Below are positions 45,103 through 56,981 of a stretch of DNA of 64,000 nucleotides, in pieces. The notes under the pieces were generated by a model. It saw only the letters and a program-made list of their open reading frames with translations. It did not search any database and had not been told where the DNA came from. A program made the position numbers and the translations under genes. Position 1 is the stretch's first letter; the number at the start of each line of letters is the position of its first letter. Origin of the DNA: Erodium maritimum (taxonomy: Eukaryota > Streptophyta > Magnoliopsida > Geraniales > Geraniaceae). The stretch is from positions 56,782,012 to 56,846,011 of the forward strand of contig OY997590.1 in assembly GCA_963921825.1 (NCBI GenBank). Reading direction: 5' to 3'.

Positions 45103-45983
45103 CTGACTTCCGAGAGCCCCATGTCCATACTATTATTTGGATTCAGAACCTCCTTACTCCAAAAGTCTCGAGCCGGGTCTAGATATGAACCTGACTAGGT
45201 CCGGATCCGACCCGGGTCTGAAATAGCAACCGGGCGAGCCTTGGTAGTGTCTACGTGTATAATGTAGTTTTTTTTCATATATATATATTGAAGCATAGGC
45301 CTAGATCAAGTCTTATATCCAGTCTAGAATTTTTAGAGTAGGAACCTAATAAACATCCATAACAAAAAGCCTTTGAACATAAATTTCAGGGGGGGCACAT
45401 GCCCCCCCGGGCCCTATATAGCTTCGCCCCTGATTATACTTAATAATTTGGATACTGAGAAGACTAAATCGAATCAAAACAAATCTTAAAAAAATTGAGC
45501 ATAGAATTAGAAATTTATTGGTACAAAAGATAACATGGAACAAGAAAACAATGAAAATGATAAGAAATAAAAGGGTGAGACATAGTCCGGAATAACAAGT
45601 TCGAGATGCAAGCTCTATAACTAATATGCCCGGATATTCAAAGTAATAACTGAGGAGGAAGATCGTCTTGGCGATGGGAGCATGGTTTTCGTTCACTTTA
45701 CTCTTTTCCTGATTCGACTTGAAAATGCTCATGGTGTTTGAGAAACACATTGGTCTCTCGATGGAGATATTTCGAGGGAACTTGGGGAATACTGGGCATC
45801 TAGGGAGAACGCTGGGAAAAAGGGGGAGACTTGGGGTCAAGATGACTTTGACCTTAGCAGGGCGAGGTATGCGTCCCCAAACACACCTCGTTGCTTGGTC
45901 GCACACTCATTGGCCCTGGAGAGGTTGCGTCACAGACCTCACCTAGGTGTCAGTTCCCCGATCTAACTGATGGATCTAGGGCA
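45103..45983. other. Unassigned spacer with a possible hAT end
   Basis: AT-rich with no convincing gene. A minus-strand frame at 45906-45346 is hydrophobic but has no recognised domain and low-complexity composition. At 45388-45432 GGGGGGGCACATGCCCCCCC and GCTTCGCCCCTG occur. The latter is the reverse complement of a Tip100-type hAT terminus (CAGGGGCG). No matching second terminus or transposase was found. Confidence 0.4.
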
Positions 45984-47670
45984 TGTTAGGTCTCGAGGTA
46001 GGGTTGGAGATGAACCAACTCGCAGCGGAAAATCAAGGAAAACCAAGAGACGATTAAAACCATGAAACAACTAACAAAGAATGGATTCACAAGAGAAAAA
46101 TTCAGCACTAGTTCTTACCAAAACAAGAACACCGGGTAACGAATGATTGGCTTGAGTCTCCAAGACGCCTACGTATCCACATGGGAATCAAAGCCACGTA
46201 GTTCTTCTCTTTGAGGACTCAAGAACACAAACATGGAGGTGGAAACTAGCCAAACCCGAAATGGCCATGGAAGAGGGAGAGAAAATGTGTTTCCTATTCT
46301 TGTCTTGTGTTTGTTATGTTGAAAAAAGATGACTTAAACATAACAAAACCCATACTTGTCCAACTAAAGGCATGGGACAAGTATGGTGTCAAGTAAGGTG
46401 TAAATAGGACAAAGTATGGCAAGACAAGATTGGGTTAGGTGGTGAATCACCAACACCTTAATCCTTGTCTTGCATACTTAGTACTAATTAATCAAGACTT
46501 GATTAATTAGTTCCATGGGCCTTGGTTGCATGGGCCTTTCGTGGGCCTCTTGGAACATGGCACGTGGCCATTTCCAACAGGTCCCGTGATTCGCTCATCG
46601 CCTCCATGCCTTCCATACCGGAAATGTCCAACATTATCCGACGCGATCAATCCCAAGACTCCAAGCCTTGTCTCGATCCGTAAAGTCCTATTCACTTACG
46701 GGCACATGATCCAAAACCCAGTTTTGGTCATGTCCCGAGACAACTCCCTTTTGGCCATTCTCCATAAATGTGTCAATGAGTTTCATCCTCCGGTGTGAGC
46801 CTTAGGTTTATGCATGTCAATAGATCAACGTAAAATCCCATTTTACTTGATCCTATTTAAGTGGCAACTAACGAGACTTTAGTATTGCCTGACACTACAT
46901 AACGAATCGACCCTGTCGATTCTAACCTTTCCGTCGTCCCTGTCATTATCCTTTTATCTCCGATATCCTGATTGAGATAAGGCATAGAGCCGTCATCCTT
47001 ATTATTCTCAATCACCGTTCCTTGATATGTGAGATGACTGAAGATATGATACCCAGTATCATGTGCATGGCCATGCTATTCTTTCAATCACTCTCGATCA
47101 AGCGGCCGAGAACCGATATCTTTCCCATACCTCAGTATGAGGGATAAATCCCTTAGCCGCCTTTCGTGTCACTCATGTAGCCCGTCCCCAAGCCAATCCT
47201 GGCCGTTATGGAAGCCCTGTTACGGACAACGTTAGGCTCAGGTCAAACTCAGTTGTTGACTACATAGCGATCACAAAGACTCCTTGGTCTAAGGATACAT
47301 GACAAGCTACAACACTGAATATGTTCATGACTTAATCTATGGCACATATTCAGGGCGGGTCGTCCAATATCATGTTCCACATGATATCTATGATCAGACT
47401 CCGGAATCCCATTCCAATGACTAACAGAACGTAAGCCATAAAGAGCCATCTTTCATACTAGTCGCTTCTAGTGAAGCTTTGTTGACTAGGGACCCATCGA
47501 GTGTGATCTATCTCGATCTATGGTTCTATTCGCATGGTGGGCATAGATCAGAGCACACATCGATATATTACTCCAACACATAAGTAATATAAAGCAGCTT
47601 TAATTCTATTGCTAACGATGATATATACATTTGGACATTTATGATTGAGCTACGGGCACTAAGACTAACA
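45984..47670 (-). mobile_element. Solo LTR of the 1688-bp copia family, TSD GGGCA
   Basis: 1687 bp with ends TGTTAGG and CTAAGACTAACA (plus strand), same orientation as copies 1 and 2. It is flanked by GGGCA at 45979-45983 and 47671-47675. It is a product of intra-element LTR recombination. Confidence 0.93.
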
Positions 47671-47703
47671 GGGCATCCCTACACAGAGGCCATAAGTGAC
47701 CAC
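47671..47703. other. 33-bp spacer between two inverted LTRs
   Basis: Unique sequence that includes the right GGGCA duplication. It is the loop of a very large inverted repeat. Confidence 0.85.
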
Positions 47704-49390
47704 TGTTAGTCTTAGTGCCCGTAGTTCAATCCTAAATGTCCAAATGTATATATCATCGTTAGCAATAAAATTAAAGCGGCTTTATATTACTTATGTGTTG
47801 GAGTAATATATCGATGTGTGCTCTGATCTATGACCACCATGCGAATAGAACCATAGATCGAGATAGATCACACTCGATGGGTCCCTAGTCAACAAAGCTT
47901 CACTAGAAGCGACTAGTATGAAAGATGGCTCTTTAAGGCTTACGTTCTGTTAGTCATTGGAATGGGATTCCGGAGTCTGATCATAGATATCATGTGAGAT
48001 ATGATATTGGACGACCCGCCCTGAATATGTGCCATAGATTAAGTCATGAACATATTCAGTGTCGTAGCTTGTCATGTATCCTTAGACCAAGGAGTCTTTG
48101 TGATCGCTATGTAGTCAACAACTTAGTTTGACCTGAGCCTAACGTTGTCCGTAACAGGGTTTCCATAACGGCCAGGATTGGCTTGGGGACGGGCTACATG
48201 AGTGACACGAAAGACGGCTAAGGGATTTATCCCTCATACTGAGGTATGGGAAAGATATCGGTTCTCGGCCGCTTGATCGAGAGTGATTGAAATAATAACA
48301 TGGTCATGCACATGATACCGCGTATCATATCTTCAGTCATCTCACATATCAAGGAACAGTGATTGAGAATAATAAGGATGACGACTCTATGCCTTATCTC
48401 AATCAGGATATCGGAGATAAAAGGATAATTATAGGGACGACGGAAAGGTTAGAATCGACAAGGTCGATTCGCTATGCAGTGTCAGGCAATACTAAAGTCT
48501 CGTTAGTTGCCACTTAAATAGGATCAATTAAAATGGGATTTTACATTGATCTATTGACATGCATAAACCTAAGGGTCACACCGGAGGATGAAACTCATTG
48601 ACACATTTATGGAGAACGGCCAAAAGGGAGTTTTCTCGGGACATGACCAAAACTAGGTTTTGGGTCATGTGCCCGTAAGTGAATAGGACTTTACGGATCG
48701 AGACAAGGCTTGGAGTCTTGGGATTGATCGCGTCGGATAATGTTGGACATTTTCGGTATGGAAGGCTTGGAGGCGATGAGCGAATCACGGGACCTCGTTG
48801 GAAATGGCCACGGGCCATGTTCCAAGAGGCCCATGAAAGGCCCATGCAACCAAGGCCCATGAGACTAATTAATCAAGTCTTGATTAATTAGTACTAAGTA
48901 AGCAAGACAAGGATTAAGGTGTTGGTGATTCACCACCTAACCCAATCTTGTCTTGCCATACTTTGTCCTATTTACACCTTACTTGTCACCATGCTTGTCC
49001 TATTCCTTTAGTTGGACAAGTGTGGGGTTTGTTATGTTTAAGTCATCTTTTTTCAACATAACAAACACAAGACAAGAATAGGAAACACATTTTCTCTCCC
49101 TCTTCCATGACCATTTCGGGTTTGGCTAGTTTTCACCTCCATTTTTGTGTTCTTGAGTTCTCAAAGAGAAGAACTATGTGGCTTTGATTCCCATGTGGAT
49201 ACGTAGGCGTCTTGGAGACTCAAGCCAATCATTTGTTAACCGGTGTTCTTTTTTTGGTAAGAAATAATGCTAAATTTTTATCTTGTGAATCCATTCTTTG
49301 TTAGTTGTTTCATGGTTTAATCGTCTCTTGGTTTTCATTGATTTTCCGCTGCGAGTTGGTTCATCTCCAACCATACCTCGAGACCCAGCA
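47704..49390 (+). mobile_element. LTR of the same copia family in opposite orientation, no TSD
   Basis: It starts TGTTAGTCTTAGTGCCCGTA and ends CTCGAGACCCAGCA. It is full length (1687 bp) but more diverged than the other copies (for example near 48970-49010 and 49245-49280). The flanks ACCAC and GACAT do not match, so it is either an old solo LTR with an altered flank or a product of recombination between elements. No primer site or coding sequence is attached. Confidence 0.85.
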
Positions 49391-49844
49391 GACATGCACC
49401 ATAACCTCGATGTCGGAACTTGGATCAAGCGGAGAGCGACGACGCTGGTGGCAGTGAAGAAAGTGGCAACGTCGAAGGAGCCGGTGGCGACACAGGAGGT
49501 GGAGGCAGAAGCGGCGAATGAGGCAGAAGCGGCGGCGCTAGTGGTACACCTTGGGCCCTCAACAGATCCAAAAACTTATGGCGAAAGCGGTGACGCTGGT
49601 GGCGGCTGGTTAATCGTTGGAGGAGAAGGCGGAGGAGGTGGTCTAGATCGCTAGCGGTAGTGGGAGAACGAAAAGCCTTTGATCTTTTCCATCAGTCGTT
49701 CCAAGAGGGGATCTGGAGTAGAGACGGTGCCCGTGAAGGAGGTGGAGAAAGTGATGGTAGTAGTGGTGATGGAGTAGCGGTAGATGGTCGGGATGGTACC
49801 CATGATCGGTGATATCTCCATGAAGAGCTAGGGCCAACTAAAAG
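49391..49844. other. Short GC-rich segment, unassigned
   Basis: It is rich in GGCGACG/GGTGGC words, with open frames on both strands and an Ala/Glu-rich plus-strand translation but no domain. It may belong to the host sequence into which the LTRs inserted. Confidence 0.35.
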
Positions 49845-50859
49845 TGTTATATTCTAGGGTGCAAAAACGCAACGGAAATTAAAAAATTTCTCTAGAAAAA
49901 CCTCTGGATCGATGTAATTCTAAGTAAACTAAAAAACGAAATGTTCAAGGAGATTACCTCTTGATATTGAGCCTGGTTCGAGACAGGGACCAAGAATGTT
50001 TCTACTAATTAACTATGTTGAGACGTCTCCAAAAGAATTTGTCCTCTACTGGTATCCACACCAAGCGTTCCTAAAATTAGTTATGTGGAAGAACTCTTCT
50101 TCTTTCTCTCTCGTTTTATTCTTCTCAACCTTGAGAGCAAATATTACTTCTCTCTAGTTTTGCATGCTCATAATTCCCAAAACTGACCACGCCATCTTGC
50201 ATTTTGAAAAACCAACACATGGGCTTCCAAAATTGACAAATGGAGACATTTTAGGAATAGTGGACATGCAAAAATAACCTCTTTGAATTTATGAAATTCA
50301 AGAGTCATTTTTTAATATAAATTGCCTAACATAATCTCATTATATTAGCAATTAAAAACGAGTAATGAATAAATAAATATTATTTTATTTTATTCACTTA
50401 ATGGAGTTCCAAGGTACGATTTGATCTTGGGTTTGTTGTTGTGTGTGACCTTGTAGGCTCATACAACGTTTGGCCGATGCTCCTTAAATTTAAATAATTT
50501 CACTTATTTATTTATCTCCATTAGATCTAAAATCTTTGTTTTGTTCACATGTCATAGTTTTCTTATAGCAAGGTATTATGACTACCCAAACGTGTATGAT
50601 GATCGTCAATCCGAAATAACCTTTTACTGTCAATATCTTAATCCCTTTGTCATCGATATCTGGATCGAATTGAAGGCATAAGATCGTCATCCTTACTTTA
50701 TTTGATCGCCGTCTCTTGATCTTAAGTAGATTGCTAGTGTTAACTCATTATCGATTTGCATGGTCATGTATTTTCGCAATCTCACTTATCAAGGGGCCCA
50801 AACGATATCTGCTCATATTTACATGAGGGACAAATCCCTTGTCAGGCACAAAACTAACA
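49845..50859 (-). repeat. 3' LTR of the third copia element
   Basis: 1015 bp with TG...CA ends, followed by ACCTCCCACTTG, the reverse complement of a copia polypurine tract. It is unrelated in sequence to the 1688-bp LTR. Confidence 0.8.
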
Positions 50860-50871
50860 ACCTCCCACTTG

Positions 50872-51764
50872 CACAAGGTCCAATCTACTTTACAAGTAAT
50901 GTCCATAGATCTAACATGACCCTCATGTATAGGCTGTGAAAGCGCCTTGGTTAAAGGATCAAAAAAATTATCACCTATGGTTACTTTCCATATCTTCACG
51001 TCTCCTCTCTCAACGATTTCTTGAATAAGATGGTAACGCCTTAGGATGTGTTTAGATCTCTAGTGCGATCTTGGCTCCTTGTCCTGTGCTATCGCCCTAT
51101 TGTTATCACAGTACAAGTTCATTGGATCTGATATACTAGGAATGACTTTAAGACGGTTATGAGTTTCTTTATCCTAACAACTTCTTTAGCTACACCAGAT
51201 GTAGCTATATACTCAGCTTTTGTTGTAGAATCAGCAACAATCTCTTTCTTTGAGCTTCTCCAGCTAAACGCACCTCCATTAAAAAAAACACATAACCAAA
51301 CTATGATCTAAAATCATCTATGTTTGTTTGGAAGCTAGCATATGTGTAACCATTTACAACTAGTTCATCTCCCTAACTAACATACAGTAAAAAGGCATCC
51401 TTAGTCCTCTCAAGTATTTAAGGATGGTTTTAACTACCGTCTAATGACCTTCACTTGATCCGCCTCGTACCTTCTTATTGCACTTAATGCATACGAGACA
51501 TCAGGTCTAGTACACAACATCGCGTACATGATAGATCCAATGGCAGATGCATATGAGGTCTTACTCATACGGTCTCGCTCATCTTGTGTCATAGGACACT
51601 CAATCTTGCTGAGACTTATGCCATGAGACATTGAAAAAAAATCCTCTTTTAGAATCATGCATACTAATCCTTGATAACACCTTATCAATGTAAGTGCTCT
51701 AACTTAGGCGTATAAGCTTTCTAGATCTAACCTTATAGATTTTGTTACCAAATATATATGCAAC
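50872..51764 (-). pseudogene. RT C-terminus and RNase H of the third copia element
   Basis: The minus-strand frame 51688-51434 reads MSHGISLSKIECPMT and SAIGSIMYAMLCTRPDVSYAL, the conserved copia RT/RNase H junction. The frame 50999-50748 reads DNFFDPLTKALSQPIHEGH, the pol C-terminus. Several stops and frameshifts separate them. Inactive. Confidence 0.8.
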
Positions 51765-53452
51765 TGTTGGGTCTCGAGGTAGGGTTGGAGATGAACCAAC
51801 TCGCAGCGGAAAATCGATGAAAACCAAGAGACGATTAAAACCATGAAACAACTAACAAAGAATGGATTCACAAGAGAAAAATTCAGCACTAGTTCTTACC
51901 AAAACAAGAACACCGGTTAACGAATGATTGGCTTGAGTCTCCAAGACGCCTACGTATCCACATGGGAATCAAAGCCACGTAGTTCTTCTCTTTGAGGACT
52001 CAAGAACACAAACATGGAGGTGGAAACTAGCCAAACCCGAAATGGCCATGGAAGAGGGAGAGAAAATGTGTTTCCTATTCTTGTCTTGTGTTTGTTATGT
52101 TGAAAAAAGATGACTTAAACATAACAAAACCCATACTTGTCCAACTAAAGGCATGGGACAAGTATGGTGTCAAGTAAGGTGTAAATAGGACAAAGTATGG
52201 CAAGACAAGATTGGGTTAGGTGGTGAATCACCAACACCTTAATCCTTGTCTTGCTTACTTAGTACTAATTAATCAAGACTTGATTAATTAGTTCCATGGG
52301 CCTTGGTTGCATGGGCCTTTCATGGGCCTCTTGGAACATGGCCCGTGGCCATTTCCAACGAGGTCCCGTGATTCGCTCATCGCCTCCAAGCCTTCCATAC
52401 CGGAAATGTCCAACATTATCCGACGCGATCAATCCCAAGACTCCAAGCCTTGTCTCGATCCGTAAAGTCCTATTCACTTACGGGCACATGACCCAAAACC
52501 CAATTTTGGTCATGTCCCGAGACAACTCCCTTTTGGCCATTCTCCATAAATGTGTCAATGAGTTTCATCCTCCGGTGTGACCCTTAGGTTTATGCATGTC
52601 AATAGATCAACATAAAATCCCATTTTACTTGATCCTATTTAAGTGGCAACTAACGAGACTTTAGTATTGCCCGACATTACATAACGAATCGACCCTGTCG
52701 ATTCTAACCTTTCCGTCGTCCCTGTCATTATCCTTTTATCTCCGATATCCTGATTGAGATAAGGCATAGAGCCGTCATCCTTATTATTCTCAATCACCGT
52801 TCCTTGATATGTGAGATGACTGAAGATATGATACCCAGTATCATGTGCATGGCCATGCTATTCTTCCAGTCACTCTCGATCAAGTGGCCGAGAACCGATA
52901 TCTTTCCCATACCTTAGTATGAGGGATAAATCCCTTAGCCGTCTTTCGTGTCACTCATGTAGCCCGTCCCCAAGCCAATCCTGGCCGTTATAGAAGCCCT
53001 GTTACGGACAACGTTAGGCTCAGGTCAAACTCAGTTGTTGACTACATAGCGATCACAAAGACTCCTTGGTCTAAGGATACATGACAAGCTACAACACTGA
53101 ATATGTTCATGACTTAATCTATGGCACATATTCAGGGCGGGTCGTCCAATATCATGTCCCACATGATATCTATGATCAGACTCCGGAATCCCATTCCAAT
53201 GACTAACAGAACGTAAGCCATAAAGAGCCATCTTTCATACTAGTCGCTTCTAGTGAAGCTTTGTTGACTAGGGACCCATCGAGTGTGATCTATCTCGATC
53301 TATGGTTCTATTCGCATGGTGGGCATAGATCAGAGCACACATCGATATATTACTCCAACACATAAGTAATATAAAGCCGCTTTAATTTTATTGCTAACGA
53401 TGATATATACATTTGGACATTTAGGATTGAACTACGGGCACTAAGACTAACA
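51765..53452 (-). repeat. 3' LTR of copia copy 2
   Basis: 1688 bp, one difference from 58539-60226. Confidence 0.95.
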
Positions 53453-53603
53453 ATCTCCCACTTGCCCTAGTTCCAATCTAAACTCCAATATGTCCCCATC
53501 GACTTTACATGTCTAACATGTTCAGGCAGTGACACTGCCTTAGTCAAAGGGTTGGCTATGTTATCATCTATTGCAATATCGGTTATCTTCACTTCACCTC
53601 AGT

Positions 53604-54120
53604 TCAGTATTTATCTGATGAGGTGGATACGCCGCAGTACATGTTTGGATTTGTTATGCGATCTAGGCTTTTAGCTTGCGCAATGGCCCTTGTGTTGTCG
53701 CAAAATGGATTCACCGGACTGGATGGGTTTTTAATTACACCCAGCCCTGCCATGAATTTCCAAATCCACATAGCCTCCTTAGCTGCCTCTGCAGCATCCA
53801 TGTACTTGGCCTCTATCGTAGATTCGGCAATGGTATCTTGTTTTACGCTTTCCCAGCTAAAGCTCTGCCATTCAGCGTAAACACATATCCTGATTGACTT
53901 CTAAAGTCATCTGGATTTGTCTTGGAAAACTAGCGTCTACTCATCCTTCGACGACTAGTTCAGCATCATCTTTCCCCCAGGTTAGAATGATGTCTACTGG
54001 TACAACATAAGGCTTACGAGACGTCTGGTCTCATACATGTCATGGCATATATGATCGATCCTGCCCCCAGGCGCATAGGATTCTCATCATCCTTTTCATC
54101 TCATCAGGTGTCTTAGGACA
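53604..54120 (-). pseudogene. RNase H region of copia copy 2
   Basis: The frame 53801-53604 encodes AAKEAMWIWKFMAGLG and CDNTRAIAQAK, as in copy 1. Upstream the RT-to-RNase H junction is present in broken frames. Premature stops are shared with copy 1. Confidence 0.8.
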
Positions 54121-55026
54121 CTAAGTCTTGCTGAGATGAATGCCATGACTAGTGGGTAAGAGTCCTTTCTTTGAATCGAGCATTAAGAACCTACTCAATG
54201 CCTTGTTCACATAGGTTCCCTGACTTAAATCCAAGACCCTCTTGGTGCGATCTCTACATATCTTAATCCTTAAGATATGAGAAGCATCGCCTAAGTCCTT
54301 TATTGAAAAACACTTCCTCAACCAAGCTTTAGTCTCGTGCAAGGTTGGGATGTCGTTTTCAATGAGAACCAGAAAGGTAATATTGCTCCCACTAGCCTTC
54401 TTATAAACGCAAGATTCATCCTCGTTCTTGATTAAGCCAAATCCAATTACAGCTTCATCAAAACAAAGGATCCAACTCCGAGAAGTTCGTTTCAATCCAT
54501 AAATGGATTTCAACAACTTATAAATCTTTCCCTTATTCTTCGGATCGTCAAAACCTTTGGGCCGAGACATACAAACGTACTCAGTCAAATTTCCATTTAG
54601 GAAAGCGGTTTTGACATCCACTTGCCATATCTCGTAATTATGATACGCAGTTATGTCAAGAAGAATTTGGATCGATTTTGACCATAGCCACTAAGGAGAA
54701 GGTTTCCTCATAGTCAATCCATTGGATCTGCCTATAACCTTTCGCCACAATTGAGCTTTGTAGGTCAGAGGGTTGCCGTCCATGTCCATCTTCACCTTGA
54801 AGATCCATTTGCATCCTATGGTCCTCACACCATTGATGGGATCAACCGGTTCCCAGACTCGGTTGTCCGACATGGATTGCATTTCCTCCCTCATGGCTCC
54901 CAGCCATAACTCGGAGTTGGGCCCATCCACGACTTCCTGAAAGGTGGCTGGATCATCGTGATCCACCATGACTTCATTGTCACCTCCGGATACCATATCT
55001 TGGAGGTGGAAGATTGATCCTTTCAA
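54121..55026 (-). pseudogene. Reverse transcriptase of copia copy 2, YVDD motif missing
   Basis: The frame 55026-54691 carries the N-terminal RT region (GCKWIFKVKMDMDGN). After a stop, frame 54621-54121 carries DVKTAFLNGNL and KSIYGLKRTSRSW. It then reads FLVLIENDIPTL where copia RT has FLVL, YVDD and the following residues before the ND stretch: an in-frame loss of about 21 bases at about 54360 removes the catalytic YVDD box. The rest (CFSIKDLGDASHIL) is intact. Polymerase activity is impossible. Copy 1 lacks this whole region. Confidence 0.88.
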
Positions 55027-55114
55027 ATCGCCTTGGACCTTCCGGAATTGTAACAGGAATTGGTTCTTACTCTACGACAATCTCTGGCTCCTTTCTACTG
55101 GGTTGCCAATTGGT

Positions 55115-56352
55115 TTAGACAGATCTGTCCCATCCTGAATTTCTTCGAGATGCACAGTCCTCCCAATGACGTCTTTGGAAACAAAACTTCTTTTCCATAA
55201 AGACCCCACCCCAAGCGACGAACACCATGTTCTCACTGGGATTGTAGAAATAGTATCCCCTTGTTGCTTTGGGATACCACACGAAGGTGCATATCTCAGA
55301 TCTTGGTTCGAGCTTAGTCGAAACCAAATGTTTCACATAAGCCTCGCAACCACAAATCTTTAGGAAGGACAAAGCGGGCATCATCCCGTACCATTTTTTA
55401 AAATGGTGTCCCTTCCACACCATTCGTCGAAGCCCGATTCACTATGAATGCGGTCGTCTATAGAGCAAAACCCCTAAAAGAGATTGGGAGATCAGTCCAA
55501 CTAATCATGGAACAGACCATTGTCTAACAATGTCCGATTTCTCCGTTTGGCTACACCTTTCAACTACAGTGACCTAGGAGGAGTCCATTCCAAAAGGATC
55601 CCATTCTCTTTTAGATGATCTAATAACTCTGTGGTCAAGTATTTTCCACCTCGATCCAATCGAAGTGCCTTAATACCTTTGTCGAGCTGGTTTTCTACTA
55701 TAGTCTTAAACTCTTTGAATTTATCAAAAGCTTCAGACTTATGTCTCACCGAATAGACATAACCATATTTACTGTAATAATCAGTAAATGTGATAAAGTA
55801 GCTAAAACCCCTCCTGGCAAGTGAACTTATTGGTCTACACACATTCGAGTGTATCAGCCCCAATAATTCACCCGCCCTTTCATCGCGATCGATAAAGGGC
55901 ACTTTAGTCATTTTTCCCATCAAACAAACCTTGCACCTATCGATCGAATGGAATTCGAATGAACCTGAAAGCCCGCACTTCTGAAGTGCTGATAGGCGCT
56001 TCTTGTTTATGCGACCCAAATGACAGTACCATAACAGAGTTAGGTTTAAATCGTTGGATTTAGACCTCTTGGTATTAACGGAATATATAGAACTTGAGGC
56101 ATTGTTACCCATATCTAATATGTACAATCCTCCAACCATGTCAGTACTGGTATAAAACATATCATTGCATAGAACATTGAAAACTCCATTTCCAATATTA
56201 ACATTATATCCTTCCTTGTCAAACACGGATACAGATATAATATTCCTACTAAGAGTAGGTATGCAATATACATTATACAATACTAAGACAAGGCCTCTTG
56301 GCAAAGCAAGACTCATGGATCCTACAGCAGTTGCCACAACTCTGAGGTCCAT
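55115..56352 (-). pseudogene. Pre-integrase and integrase region of copia copy 2
   Basis: Same layout and lesions as copy 1: HSNVCRPI (Asn at 55843-55845), LDRGGKYL kept, TAG at 55564-55566, VAKRRNRT with Lys at 55546-55548. Frame 55423-55115 carries the downstream FLKICGCEAYVKHL and GYYFYNPSENMVFVA. A TDYYS variant (second Asp of TDDYS lost) is private to this copy. Confidence 0.85.
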
Positions 56353-56981
56353 TTCGTGCTTTCCAAATCTCTCCTACTTTCAGCCACCATATATTAGTGC
56401 ATGTGTGAGATTCAGTCATGGTATCTAATACCCATGAATCTTTGGAAGTAGAGAGATGTAGCTCTATAGAGTTAATACCGAATGAAGGCACGGTCCCACC
56501 GCCCTTCCTTAGATCATCCAGGTTTCCTGATGAAGGCGCAGTCCTACTGCCCTTCTTCAGATCATCCAGGCTATTTGATGAAGGCGCAGTCCCACTGCCC
56601 TTCTTCAGATCAGCCGTGAACTTCCTGTAATCCCGGTTCCAATGACCAGGCTGTTGGCAGTAGAAGCAGACATTCTCAGGTGTCTCATCTTTCCTGCCAA
56701 GTGCGCATGGGCCCAGCCCTTGCCACTTCCAATTCCCTTGTTGACCATCAGAATATCCTTGGATCCCAGATCCCTGAGATATTCTTCTCAGCACTTAATG
56801 ACAGTTCATGTAACTCTGATATGGTCTTAGAGACAGCCTTGTCAAGGACATATTCTTTGCGTTCAGACTTGAGGACTATCCTCAAAATTCTGTACCAGTC
56901 CAAATAGTTTGTCCCATTTAGCTTGACCCTGTCAAGAATGGTTTTTAATGACAAACTATTAATGTTCGCTGAATTTGCCAT
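56353..56981 (-). pseudogene. gag and protease start of copia copy 2
   Basis: The ATG at 56981 opens a 77-codon Gag start as in copy 1. The second frame (56794-56273) has CFYCQQPGHWNRDY with the terminal Cys replaced by Tyr (56627-56629). Three 16-residue repeats of the type DLKKGSGTAPSSNSLD follow, then WVLDTM (Met at 56417-56419) in place of the protease DTG. A frameshift leads into the integrase frame. Confidence 0.85.

Noticed and set aside
46500-49000. Interpretation of the repeated 1.7-kb blocks as a segmental tandem duplication of host DNA
   Set aside because: TG...CA ends, 5-bp target duplications, primer sites and polypurine tracts show that the blocks are retrotransposon LTRs.
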